This document shows positions 1 through 10,655 of a stretch of 64,000 nucleotides of DNA, one piece after another; position 1 is the stretch's first letter; every line of letters starts with the position of its first letter. Source of the stretch: Bimuria novae-zelandiae CBS 107.79 (Eukaryota; Ascomycota; Dothideomycetes; Pleosporales; Didymosphaeriaceae); contig ML976747.1 in assembly GCA_010015655.1 (NCBI GenBank), positions 107,636 to 171,635 on the forward strand, in the 5' to 3' direction. A program made the translations under genes and the position numbers. The notes beneath the pieces were generated by a model. That model was not told the origin of the DNA, did not search any database, and saw only the letters and a program-made list of their open reading frames with translations.

Positions 1-2
1 AG

Positions 3-3000
3 ATGTACTTCCTTCACATTGACATCGATATGTACGATCCAGTTTCGGATACGCCGTGCGAGCCGCGCACATCCACCATCAACGAAGAGCTGGGACAGAT
101 CAGCTACATTTTTTCTGACAAGACTGGTACTCTTACGGACAATTCCATGAAGTTTCGCAAATTGAGTGTAGCAGGAGCTGCATGGCTGCACGATGCGGAT
201 CTGCAAGAAAACCAGAAAACGAAGCTCATTCACAAGAAGAGAAAGAAGGGGAAGCAGCCGGTCAGGAAGAGTATGCGGTCTGCGAAAGACGTGCAGTCTC
301 CTCTCGAACCTTCGACGCCCGCTGTAGAAGCAACAGACCCAATCGAAGGCGCGGCCGACGAGACACAATGGAAGTCGTCAGCAAGACCTGCCAAGTCGCA
401 ACGTGAGCTGCGCACACAAGATATGCTACGCTACATCCAGCGCCGACCGCATACTCCTTTCTCCAAGAAGGCTCGCATGTTCTTGCTTTCGCTTGCGCTC
501 TGCCACACATGCCTTCCGGAAGTACAGGAAGATGGAAAGACCCATTTCATGGCTTCTTCTCCCGATGAGCTTGCACTTGTTCAAGCCGCGCAAGATATGG
601 GTTTCTTGCTGATCAATCGCGACGTCCACAAGATTACTCTCAAAATCATGCCTACAGGAGCAGACACTGAAGCGGTCACGGAGACGTACGAGATCCTTGA
701 TGTGATTGAGTTCTCCAGCAAGCGGAAACGCATGTCTATAATTGTCCGCTTCCCTGACCGCCGCATATGCGTCCTGTGCAAGGGAGCAGATTCTATAGTA
801 ATGCAGCGCCTGAAGATGGCCACTCTCGCCAACAAGAAAATGGTTGAGATTGAGAGACGCGCAAACAAGCGGAAGAGCATGGAGGCTCAGCATGCAATTG
901 CTCGCATGAGTGAGCAGCTGGAACGAAAGAGCAGCGTCGGTGGTCGGAAGAGCTTTACCCAAAACTCTCGCGCTAGTGTTTCTCTCGGGAGGTCTTCAAT
1001 TGGTCGTCCTAGTTTTGGTGGATTATCGCGACGATCGATCACTGGCAGAAGCTCCTCTCAGCCGGTACGTGATGTGGACCAGTGGTTGCGCGAGCGCGAG
1101 AACGATTACTACGACATAGAGTCCATCAATGAGAGTTTGCCCATACAGACACCGCGCCAGTCCAGCGTTGGCCTGGGTCGATTGTCCGTAGCCTTTTCAG
1201 AAGCCAGAAGCTCGCTGCAGATGGAGGAGATGGAAGAGATGGTGGACGAGAACGTCGCTGCCGACGAGTCCGCTGTCATTGAACGCTGTTTCCAGCACGT
1301 GAATGACTTCGCGACCGAGGGCTTGCGTACCCTGCTTTATGGGTACCGCTTCCTGGGCGAGGATGAGTACGCTACATGGAAGAAGGCCCACCTCGATGCG
1401 ACGACTAGTTTGGTAGACCGTGCAAGGCGCATCGAGGAATCTGGCGATATGATCGAACAAGAGCTCGAACTTTGCGCCGCCACTGCCATCGAAGACAAAC
1501 TGCAGAAGGGCGTTCCGGAAGCCATCGACAAACTGCGCAGAGCGAACATCAAGATGTGGATGCTGACGGGCGACAAGCGTGAGACCGCTATCAACATTGG
1601 GTACTCGTGTCGTCTGATCAAAGAGTACTCTACCGTCACTGTACTAGATCACGAAACCGGAGAGGTCGAGCAGAGCATGGGTGCCGCGGTGCTAGCCATT
1701 AATAGCGGCACAGTTCCCCATGCTGTTGTGGTGATTGATGGGCAGACTCTTGCTCAAATTAGCGAGATCGAACCGCTGAAGCTTCTGTTCTACGACCTGG
1801 CCATCCAGGCAAACTCAGTCATTTGTTGTCGCGCATCACCAGCGCAAAAAGCTAGTCTCGTCAAAAACATCCGCAAGCGCGTCAAGAAAAGTATCACGCT
1901 AGCTATTGGCGATGGGGCAAACGATATTGCTATGATCCAAGAGGCCCATGTAGGAATCGGCATCACTGGAAAGGAAGGCTTGCAGGCAGCGAGAACGAGC
2001 GATTACTCGATTGCGCAGTTCAGGTTCTTGACCAAACTTTTGCTTGTGCATGGGCGTTGGAACTACCTTCGGACGTGCAAGTACACTGTGGGCACTTTCT
2101 GGAAGGAGATGGTATGCATCTTCGCTCATGCGTCTCTACCATCGAAAATTCGTTGCTAACATGGTGTAGGTCTTCTACCTCACGCAAGCACTCTACCAAC
2201 GCTCCGTAGGGTACACGGGAACCAGTCTCTACGAACCGTGGTCTCTCACCACCTTCAATACACTCTTCACGTCCCTCGCTGTCATCTTCATGGGCATATT
2301 CGAAAAAGACCTTTCGGCGAGCACCCTCCTCGCAGTGCCCGAGCTGTACACAAAAGGCCAGTGCAACGGCGGCTTCAACTTCAAAGTCTACCTAGGGTGG
2401 ATGTTTATGGCTTCCGCAGAAGCAATGGTCATCTACTACTGCATGCTAGGTCTCTACGGCCAAGCCCTCTTCTCAGAGGACAATTCAATTTTTGCCCTGG
2501 GCAGCATCACATTCACAGCTTGCGTGGTGCTCATCAACACAAAGATGCAGTACGTGCTCTCTCCTCCTCACCAAACAAAACTAAATCAACTATGCTAACG
2601 CCACCACAGACTCATCGAAACCCACTCCAAAACCACAACCAACCTCGTCGCCCTCATAATATCAATTGGCGGCTGGTTCCTCTGGAACATCATCCTCGCG
2701 GCCGGCTACCCCGCCGACTCAGCCATCTACTACGTCCGCGGCGCCTTCTTCACGCGCTGGGGCCAGAGCCTCACCTGGTGGCTCACCCTCATCCTGATCC
2801 TCGCTTCCGTGCACGTCTTCGAGCTCGCCGCCTCCTCCTTGCGCGCCGCATTATTCCCCACCGACGAAGACGTCTTCCAGGCGCTGGAAAAAGACCCAGA
2901 TGTGAAAAGGCGGTTTGAAGAGGCGAGCGCGGAGGAGTTGCAGGCGGGCTGGGACCGCGAGACGAAGATGAGGGAGGAGGATGTTAAGCAAGTGGTAGAT

Positions 3001-3168
3001 GGGCTGAGGGCGAAGGAAGAAGAGCAAAGGGAGGGGGTGGTTAGAGAGATGTTGAGGCAGAGGGGGCAGGGGAGGGAGGAGGGCAGGGATACGATTGGCG
3101 AGGAGATGGGGGGCGAAGAGATTAATCGCATACTGAGCCGTGGGTTTGGCCGCGTGAGGGAGGAATAG
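3..3168 (+). CDS. P4-ATPase phospholipid flippase, C-terminal 1015 residues (probably Dnf3 clade), 5' partial
   Basis: Exons 3-2111, 2170-2549 and 2610-3168. The introns (58 and 60 nt) start GTATGC and GTACGT, carry CTAAC branch sites and end in TAG/CAG. Exon 1 shows DKTGTLT at residues 39-45 (phosphorylated Asp39), SSPDELALV, KGAD at 260-263, TGDKRET at 522-528 and GDGAND at 636-641, followed by DYSIAQFRFL. Exons 2 and 3 supply the C-terminal membrane segments and a long charged tail rich in Glu and Arg that looks coiled-coil. P4-ATPases flip phospholipids to the cytosolic leaflet of Golgi, endosomal or plasma membranes. The CHTCLPE context and the SSPDELALV segment fit Dnf3 better than Drs2 or Dnf1/2, but this is from memory. 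A Ser/Arg-rich stretch (about residues 300-390) is a lineage-specific insert in the nucleotide-binding region. The actuator domain and the start codon lie upstream of the window. Codon use and GC content are normal and no RIP is seen. Confidence 0.93.
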
Positions 3169-3370
3169 GGTCCTAGGTTTGATGGGGTGGGGGGTTAGTG
3201 AGGTATTCTTTTTCGCATGATGGATGAGGTGAATGAGGGGTGAGGGAGGTTGTGTTTTGAGCAAAAGGCGTTGGGTAAGGGCTTTGATACCATAGCACGC
3301 GTGTGTAGCGCGTCCGCGTTCTTTTGAACATTATTGTTCCGTTCCATGTTAATAGTATTACGATCCTCAC
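3169..3370. other. Short intergenic / 3' flank of the flippase gene
   Basis: About 200 bp between the flippase stop codon and the first transposon end. It should hold the 3' UTR and polyadenylation site. No gene is seen. GC content is still normal up to about 3340, and this marks the edge of the AT-rich block. Confidence 0.6.
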
Positions 3371-3521
3371 TAACGTCCCTCACTGCGTAGCGAGATACAC
3401 TGTGTGGCGAGATAAACGAGGAGTACTTTAACTTTTAGTAGCTGCAGAACCTATGCGCACACTAAATATTACTATAATTTTATAGAAATAATCTGCTATA
3501 GCTAATCCTAAATATCTATTA
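3371..3521 (+). repeat. Orphan pogo-type terminal repeat (P0) with two 17-bp units
   Basis: TA at 3371-3372 is followed by ACGTCCCT and two 17-bp units (3381-3397 and 3398-3414) that differ at two positions. The arrangement matches the end of the neighbouring pogo-like element P1, which starts TA then ACGTACCT and also has 17-bp units. I read it as the left end of another element of the same group. I find no matching right end in the window, so it is either truncated or its other end is too mutated to see. The rest, to 3521, is AT-rich with no gene. Confidence 0.5.
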
Positions 3522-4499
3522 ACGTACCTCACAAGCGAGTCGGATACACAAGCGAGTGGGATACACAAGCGAGTGGGATACACAAGCGAGTCGGACACTC
3601 TGCCAAGACCTCACCAAATTATACTATTACCTATAATATAACGCGATATCTTAACTACCTTATTAGATACTACTTTTCAAAGAAACTTATATATAGCTTA
3701 TACTTTAGACTCGTTAATAAGAAGCGACTCTAACTTTATAACACGCTATATTTATTTATAACGTCATTTAAACTATACTAAGTAACTAACACGCTAAAAA
3801 GATATTTTAATATAATTATATGCCTAATTTTATAAATCTCCTTCTAATAAAGAAGTATGTTATTATTTAGTATATACTTATCTTAAACGCGTAAGGATTT
3901 CTGTCCTAGCTTATTACTATAAAAGATATAGCTAATTTTTTTACTAGCTAAGCGTTACTACGATTCTATAGACTAAAACTAGGCTATAAACTTTATTAAG
4001 CGCTAGCTAGAGCTCTAATATAAGTTTTATTAAAAGTATAATTATAAAAGAGTCCTCTATAAGGATCCTAAGGTTATATAGGGCTAGTTCTAGCTTATAA
4101 AAAATACTAAAGCTAAGTATAGTATCCTAGATAAAGATACCTATAACTTTAATAAAACTAGCTTTATAATAGGTATAATATTAATAAGAGTAATTATTAT
4201 AGACTTTAAGCGTTAAGGTAGACTAAAAAGCGTATAGTAAAGTAATTAAAAGTAAATTTTAGTTATTTAGGACGTTCATGCAATAGGCTAGGCAATTCTA
4301 CCCTTTACTATTTTCTAAGGTAAGTACTACCTCATTACCTAGTACTAAGAGAAGAATCTACCTTATAACTAGATTTTTAGAGTCTCTAAAAATAGCTAAA
4401 TAATAAATTAGCTTAGTTTATAGTAGTTAAAATATTTTAACGTATATATAAAAGAGCGTACCATTAGTAGCTATTAGTTACTTATTATTAATAGTTATA

Positions 4500-6134
4500 A
4501 GAGCCACCACCCCCTGCACTAATTCGTGGGACACTCCGCGCTGAGGTAAGCAGCACCGGCCATCAGTCTCAACACCACGATTTATTCAGCGCTGCGACCA
4601 GCCACATACATCAGAATAGAGCGTAGATTTTAGTTTATATAGTAATTTGTATATGCATAAGAATCTTGTACAATTTTTTTGGTGATTTACCAGTGTTCTG
4701 AGCGAATAGCCTCACCGCCGTTGGTCGCTAGTTGCTTGCACCGAGATGGCATCTTAGAAATTAACCTACGTATTTCTGTGAGCGTAATCATAGCCCATTC
4801 TTGTACGAGGATCTCCTTAAGATGCTGCTTTGTACCATCCCATATAGTCTCGGGCGGCAGGGGACTGTTAAGACGTCTTTTTACGCGTTGTTTGAGGATA
4901 AGCCATACGCCTTCTTGTGGATTGAGATCCGGCGACTGGCCTGGATGGAGTAGTGTACGGATCCAATTCACATCCTTGAGTTTTCTAGAGACGTTGTTGA
5001 AGGACTTTGTGCCATGAGATGGGTCGTTATCCTCCTGTAGGAGCCACTCCCGCTACTCTATTGTAGCACCTATACGAGCCTGTTGTACAGCGTCTATATA
5101 CGACGGCAATATGTGCTCTGTGTAGTACTCTTGAGTCATATAATGGCCGCCGACGTCTCCCTCAATAGCTGGAGGGCATTTAAGCTCCCACTCAGTAAGC
5201 CTTTCCTTATATTTCTGCTGGGTCTCGTACTTATACTTGCGAGGCCTCTGCAGAGGCTTTGGCAGCGTTAACATGTCAACATCGTCGTTGTAAAAGCCGA
5301 GAGGGCCTTTGTAGTACCAGTTTACAGTGGCGTATATGTGTAACGTTAAAGGAGAGCTCTTCACGGGCTTCCGTACGCCTATATTATTTGTCTTAAGGCG
5401 CTCTCCCTCGTAGCGTAGGATGTTAGGCTTCTGAAAGTCCTCCTCTGGATTGAAATGAGCCTCGTCGGTCCAGTAAATGGCATCCCAGAAGCCAAAGATA
5501 GGCTGCCATTAATTGACGTAGCCGTAGCCAACGCGGAGATACTTATTGTCGAGTGAAATCTCCTTCTTTGTGTAGGCTTGTTTATAGACGCCAGCATGGA
5601 TCCTTGTACGGAGATTGTGCTCTAAGGCACCCTTGGTAAGTGGTATATCGTTCGTACGGATCTGTACGCCTAAGGGCTTGTCTCTGACGGGGTTTGTGGC
5701 GTCGTCCATCAAAGCTCTGAGCGTCGACTCATCTACACGCCATGGATGCCCAAGCTTTGTATGTTTTTCCTGGCTCTTACGCTTGCGTACGCGTCGACAA
5801 TCGTTGTATTTCTTAAACTCCTTCATCCAGCGATAGCCTGTAGACTTTCCTATGCCATGCTGGGCACAGATATCGCGGAAAGGGGTAATATTGTTGTTAT
5901 GCTGTATAGCCTCAAAAAATCGTGAACGCTCCTCTGTATTAGGCTCTTTGAGGACGGCATCTTGTACAGGCGTACGAGGCCTTTCTAACGAGCTATCAAT
6001 CGTCTTATTTGAACGTAATTTCATGGTGTTATGGACGTCGACGTCGACGTCGACGATGGCGAGATTTGGTGTTGAGTGCGGGGTGCTGACTCATTAGAAA
6101 GTGTCCCACGAATTAGTGCAGGGGGTGGTGGAGC
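4500..6134 (-). mobile_element. Tc1-like DNA transposon, nearly unmutated
   Basis: A 1635-bp element with inverted repeats of about 31 bp (CCACCACCCCCTGCACTAAT at 4504-4523 and its complement at the right end). TA duplications lie at 4498-4499 and 6135-6136. The inner parts of the repeats also share a TGAG--AGCACC block. Its GC content is normal, in strong contrast to the AT-rich surroundings, and the transposase has only two nonsense codons, so it landed after most of the local RIP. A short GACGTC hexamer run (6034-6055) lies just upstream of the transposase start. It sits inside the transposase of P1, directly after the codons of that enzyme's second catalytic motif. Confidence 0.9.
4687..6024 (-). 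pseudogene. Tc1-like transposase, two in-frame nonsense codons
   Basis: One frame of about 445 codons runs from ATG at 6024 to the stop at 4687. It is broken only by TAA at 5509-5511 and TAG at 5053-5055. Both are what C-to-T change of CAA/CAG gives, so this is a light RIP load. The N-terminal part has a helix-turn-helix (around residues 35-80, GIGKSTGYRWMKEF). The catalytic residues are Asp187 in WTDEAHF, Asp332 in QEDNDPSHG and Glu371 in SPDLNPQEGVW, which are the signature motifs of Tc1 transposases. By count 38 residues separate the last Asp from Glu, not the 34 of classical Tc1. The protein would cut and paste the element by binding the inverted repeats. It is inactive as read, unless the stops are suppressed. 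Confidence 0.9.
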
Positions 6135-6969
6135 TATAACTCGCTTACACTCTAGTAATACTATATGGATAATAAGATTATTACTTTTTATATACCTCTT
6201 TATTTGGCACACCTCCTATAGCTACTAGATATAAGGTGTTTTTTGCTATTAAAGAAGGTGTATAGGCTCTAAGCTAAGAATCTAATACGTAACTATATTA
6301 TATATATTACTAAAATTACATTCTTGCCTTATTTTATTATTACTTTTAAAGCTATAATAACTTAAAATACTATTTAAATTTTTTTAAGGCGCTAGCCTTA
6401 TTTCCCTTAGCATATAGGTAATAATATTTAAGCTTAACGATTGTTTACATACGCCTTTGCCTTATACTATACATAATAGTATATAGTAGTTATAAACACT
6501 TAGTAATATCTTAGAATTATGGTTATAATTAACGCTAGTAAAGGAGAGGATTTAAAGATGTCTAAATAGTTTCTTAATAAGCATAATTAAGGCCTTTAAA
6601 ATAATAAAAGGCGTGGTAGTAGTAGCGTATAAGTTAGTATTAGCGTAAAAGCAGATTATTAAGCTTTAAGCTACTAATAGCTAGTAACTAACTACTCTAA
6701 AGGACTTTATAGCGCGCAGTAATAAAAAAAAAGGTACGCACTAATAGAAGTAAATTAACTTAATAGCACTATAGACGCTATAGTAAGGCTAGGTATAATT
6801 CATATACGTATAAAAAAGTAATACAAGTAGATTCTGAGTAGATCAGCTTACTAATATTTCTAATAACTATTTATACGCGTTTTATACTATCGTGTAGAGT
6901 ATAGATTTTAGTAGAGTCTTGGCAGAGTGATTAGCTCGCTTGAGTAATTAACTCGCTTGTGAAGTACGT

Positions 6970-9397
6970 TCTTATCTATCTTTTTACACTTTATAACCTA
7001 GTAGTATTTACTAGTTTTTACTAAGGGTACTCTATATTTATTAATTTCTTATTATAAGATTAAATTATTTATAGCTTGCTTATTTACTATTATATTTTAC
7101 TAATGCGTACACATTCTACTTGCAATATATATTTATAGCTTTTAAAAAATAGTATTTATTATTTTTAATTAATAATAGGATTATATTTTCTTAACTAGAT
7201 TAGTTCTAGTACTTCATCATAACTAGCTCCCTTAAGGATGTTAATGGTAATTGTTTCTTAGTATCTATAAATTTTAAGTATTATTTTAATCTTATACTCT
7301 ATTCGTACCGTGTCTAGTAGCAGGTATCTATTCGAGATATATATAGGATAAGGTATAGCTTTCTTATGCTTATAAAGTCCAGCTCTATTAAGTGTGCTTC
7401 GTAATATATAGTTCTCCTATACTCTTAAACCTAGTATAGCCTTTATTTATATTTTCTTAAGCTATTCTAGTAGCCTAATTAACGCTTAACTATTTATAAT
7501 ATTTAATTCTTTAAAGGCCTCTTTCCGCCTAAGCCTAGATCTAAAAAAGATATCTTATAAATTAGTGCTTTTATTAGCTTAAGGTAACTCTTTTTTTTTT
7601 TTGGATATTACTAAGTCTTATCATAGGATACTTTGCTATTGATAGTAACTAATTTAATCCTTAGGGTTACTAGTTTTTTACTTAGCTAATGAAATCTATA
7701 TTCGTTCTTTTATTCTACATGTTACTCGTAGTTAGGGTATGAACATATTTGCTAGATTTATGCTATATAGTATCTATTTACTAATAATAATAATAGGGCC
7801 TAATTCTTAGTCCAGTTTAACTATAGAAAGTATCTTGCTCCTTATTTATCCTATATGTAATTATCGTAGTGCGAGATAGGGTAATTAAACTATTCTTAAT
7901 AGTATTATTATTATAGCTAAGGAAAATATCTATAGTATTTAGCGTAGTAGTAGATTTTTCACTATTTTGCTCTATAGAATTTCTATTATAGAGTTCTATA
8001 CATGGGATTGCGATAGTCTAAGTTATATTATAGTTTATATGTTAAAGCTTTAATAAAGTACTTTTCTTAGTGTCGTATTACTAGCATATGTTAGCCTACT
8101 TATAATCCTTCTTACTAACTATATTAGTCTATTTAGAATAGTGCGTAACTAGTGCATATTTTATAGTAGTATATCTAATGTCTTCTTTACCTAGTTAATA
8201 TTATTCTAAGAAGTTAAAGTCGTTCACTATCGTCTTTATCTAATTATTCCTATTTAGATATAGCGTAAGGGCTTGCTAAATTAGCTTAATTTTCTTTATA
8301 TTTAATCACTTCTTAATATCCTTATATAGCCTTAAGTTAGAAAAGCCTAATCGCACTAATTCCTTATCTTAAATATTAAGTAATTTAATAAAAGTTACTA
8401 CTTACTATTATTCATTAGTTACGTCTATATTGTTAATAGATAGTACGTTTAACTATCTAATAACCTTATTCTTAGATCTGCACTTTTTAGCAATATAGCC
8501 TAGTTTACTATATATAAAGCAGGTATATGTCTTAGTCCTTAGTTAGTAAGTTCTATTAGAGATACGTCTTTATATAAGTTTTTAAGGGCCTATAGCATTT
8601 CCTGCTCCCTTTTCTATAGTGCTAAGTTAGCGGTAATACTAGGTTTCTTTTATAAGTTAGTAACTATAGTTATCTTACTTTAGACGGAGCGTTTAAGTGT
8701 AATTATAATAGTTAACCTTTATTATAGATAGTCTATTAGTTTTCTTTTTATCTTAGTTCTAGCGTAGGTTACGCTCTAACTTATACTATTCTTTATTAAT
8801 TTAGATAACTTCTTTTAATAGTGCCTTTATATTATTAATTTTTACTTTACTACGTAGTAGTTCTTCTTACACGAATCTTTTTAACCCCTTAGAATATATT
8901 ATCATACGACTAATGTTGTTTTAAAGAACTTAGTTTAAATACTTAAAAAGCTCGGTGTAATATTTTACTATAGAATAAATTTATTAGATATTTTATATAG
9001 TATATTTAGTAATAGCCACTTCATTAGCAATCCCGAAGTATTACTTAAAAAATTTTTTTTATAAAAATTAATATAGTTTTTAATGATTTTATTAGTTACG
9101 TTTTTCAAATGTTATTTCTAGCTAGGTATTTATGAAGGCATAGTTTAATCTACTTAAAAGTGTCTCCTTTTATATAAGTAAAGGTAAATATAGTCTTATT
9201 AGCCTCCTTCTATTCTTTTTTCGTACTAAAAAAGTATAATTTAAGCTATAGAATCTAGAGTTCCGTATGATTATAATTATAATAAAAAAAGTTTGGTTTT
9301 CTGTAGTAGCTTATTTTATATTTAGTTGTAGTATTACCATTATTAATAAAAATATCTATTATGTTAAAAAGGGTTTCGTATTTACTTATATTAAGGG
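6970..9397 (-). pseudogene. Degenerate minus-strand retroelement remnant with gag zinc knuckle
   Basis: AT-rich, stop-filled sequence with no open frame. On the minus strand near 8457-8531 it reads TCFIYSKLGYIAKKCRSK, a CCHC gag zinc knuckle in which one Cys and the His have become Tyr by RIP-type changes. Together with the LTR at 9398-10158 on its upstream (higher-coordinate) side, this suggests a minus-strand LTR retrotransposon with gag at about 9.3-8.3 kb and only a stub of pol left before 7.0 kb. I could not recognise reverse transcriptase here. The left boundary, and what lies directly right of P1, are unclear. Confidence 0.45.
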
Positions 9398-10158
9398 TGT
9401 TGAAAATATTAAGTCCCGTTAGGATAGCTAGTCCTAAAAGATGCTAAGGGTAGTTTATAAATAAAAATAATATTAAAATAAGTAAAAAGTATTAAAAGCT
9501 TGCTGTATCGATGTTGGTCACTTAAAGAATCTGTTTAGGTATTTTTACTTAGAGGCATATTGGAGTGCGTGGATAAGAATGTAATCAAGAATGCATTAAG
9601 TGCCAATAGGCCTAGTATAAAGGATACTAAAAAGGTACTAAACTACATACGATAAATAAAGAAACTATACACTTAAGTAGTAGGTAAATATTATCCTAAG
9701 GAGCTAAATACGAAGGAGTGAGGAAGATTATCTAATAAATTAAAAAGGCTAGTCTAATAAAAACCTCAAGTAAAAGAGGTATATAATAGGTCTAATAAGG
9801 GTATAATATAGAGTAGTATTGGAAAAATAATCTTAAAGATAGAAGCTAATCCAAATTGGCTTAGTATCAGGTAAATAGATTAAGTCGTGTGACTTTATAA
9901 GTTAGTAATTAAATGACTGCGTTACACTTGTGCGTATTAATAGGGCGTTAGTATTAAAAATAAAATAGGTTATAATTAAATTAATATAAGCCTAAGTTAA
10001 ATTTAAATAATAGATTAATAAATAGATTAAACACGAGAATAGAAGGGCCATACATAATATTCCTATATACATAACTAATCCTATAATATCCTATAGTTCT
10101 ATACTATCTTAAATGTAGTACATGTGGGATCCTATAGTATAGTTACATAATCCTAACA
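9398..10158 (-). repeat. LTR of the F family (5' LTR of the minus-strand remnant), split by a solo LTR
   Basis: The plus-strand ends read TGTTGAAA...ATCCTAACA. Blocks such as TAATAGGGCGTTAGTATTAA and a long AT-rich stretch ending near 10030 match the solo LTR at 38483-38914. The sequence is interrupted at 9504-9926 by an unrelated solo LTR. A TSD is expected only on the outer side and cannot be checked. Boundaries are good to a few bases on the right and less sure on the left. Confidence 0.6.
9504..9926 (-). repeat. Solo LTR, divergent member of the A/B family
   Basis: Starts TGTATCGATGTTGGTCACTT and ends GCGTTACA, the inverted form of an LTR that in copy A runs TGTAACAGG...GCCGATACA. Internal blocks (AAGTGCCAATAGGCCTAG, AAAAAGGTACTAAACTA) align with the reverse of that LTR. 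At 423 bp it is longer than the 386 bp of copies A and B. Flanking bases CTTGC (9499-9503) and CTTGT (9927-9931) are a TSD with one C-to-T change. The related LTR at 38483 reads GCTTGCGCGTATTAATAG uninterrupted, which gives the empty site. Confidence 0.75.
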
Positions 10159-10354
10159 TCTTATAATCTTGGCGTGTAGGACATCGTGGGACATTATATA
10201 ATCCTTAGTAGGGCAGTAGCGTCACCTTTTGTTATAAAGTGCTTAATATCGTTCCATTGAACCTAGGATCTTAACATGTATAAATTAGGCGCGGAAGCGA
10301 CGATGCGAACGTAATTTTTAGATAAAATAAAATATTAATATTCGTAATTAGCTA
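10159..10354. other. AT-rich spacer, nothing recognised
   Basis: About 200 bp between the F-family LTR and the left end of the outer pogo-like element. It includes a moderately GC-rich stretch (about 10165-10320) with no open frame or recognisable repeat. Confidence 0.5.
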
Positions 10355-10655
10355 TAACGTATTCCATAAGCGAGCTGCGCACTGTTACGATCTCCGGTAA
10401 TTTAAGAACGGAATTACCAGGCAATGACGTGACAAGGGTAATTACTGGCGACATCGCAATGCGATGGGCGCACAGTGAGGCGCGGGGCAGTTTAGGTTAG
10501 CAGCCACGTGACTTGCACCTGACAGGCTTGGCGAAGACAAGGACTCCGATAGGCTTAGTAGAGATAGTCCTGTCTCCGACGTCTCTGGCGGAGACAATAG
10601 AGATAAGGAAGGAATCGGACAATAGCGAGGGCTAAGAAGACTAGTATATAGTGTA

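Larger units (their letters stand above)
3522..6969 (+). mobile_element. Fot1/pogo-like DNA transposon P1, RIP-inactivated, split by a Tc1-like element
   Basis: Terminal inverted repeats begin ACGTACCTCACAAGCG on the left (3522) and its near-complement on the right (ending 6969). The left end has four 17-bp units (3531-3598) and the right end has two. TA precedes the left end; the right flank reads TC, so the TA duplication is only half preserved. With the nested Tc1-like element removed it is about 1.8 kb, the usual size of Fot1. On the plus strand the remains of a DDE transposase are visible: a YNFNKTSF-like motif (YNFDETGF in relatives) near 4142-4170, then LIIN at the DGH motif (about 4484-4493), then AHLL-LLDIRCF after the insertion near 6207-6230. 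Catalytic Asp has become Asn, and Gln codons have become stops. A degenerate GHN-RTC-like zinc knuckle lies near 6790-6820. Confidence 0.75.

Noticed and set aside
230..1640. Several antisense or alternate-frame open stretches over the flippase gene
   Set aside because: They overlap a gene with clear P4-ATPase motifs and show no protein features; they are by-products of GC-rich codons.
2730..3383. Minus-strand open frames over the flippase tail and its 3' flank
   Set aside because: Low-complexity Pro/Leu/His translations of the reverse of a charged coiled-coil tail; no start context or homology.
3531..3598. Four short direct repeats that could suggest a CRISPR-like or satellite array
   Set aside because: Contiguous 17-bp units without spacers, located in the terminal inverted repeat of P1; fungal nuclear DNA. 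They are transposon subterminal repeats.
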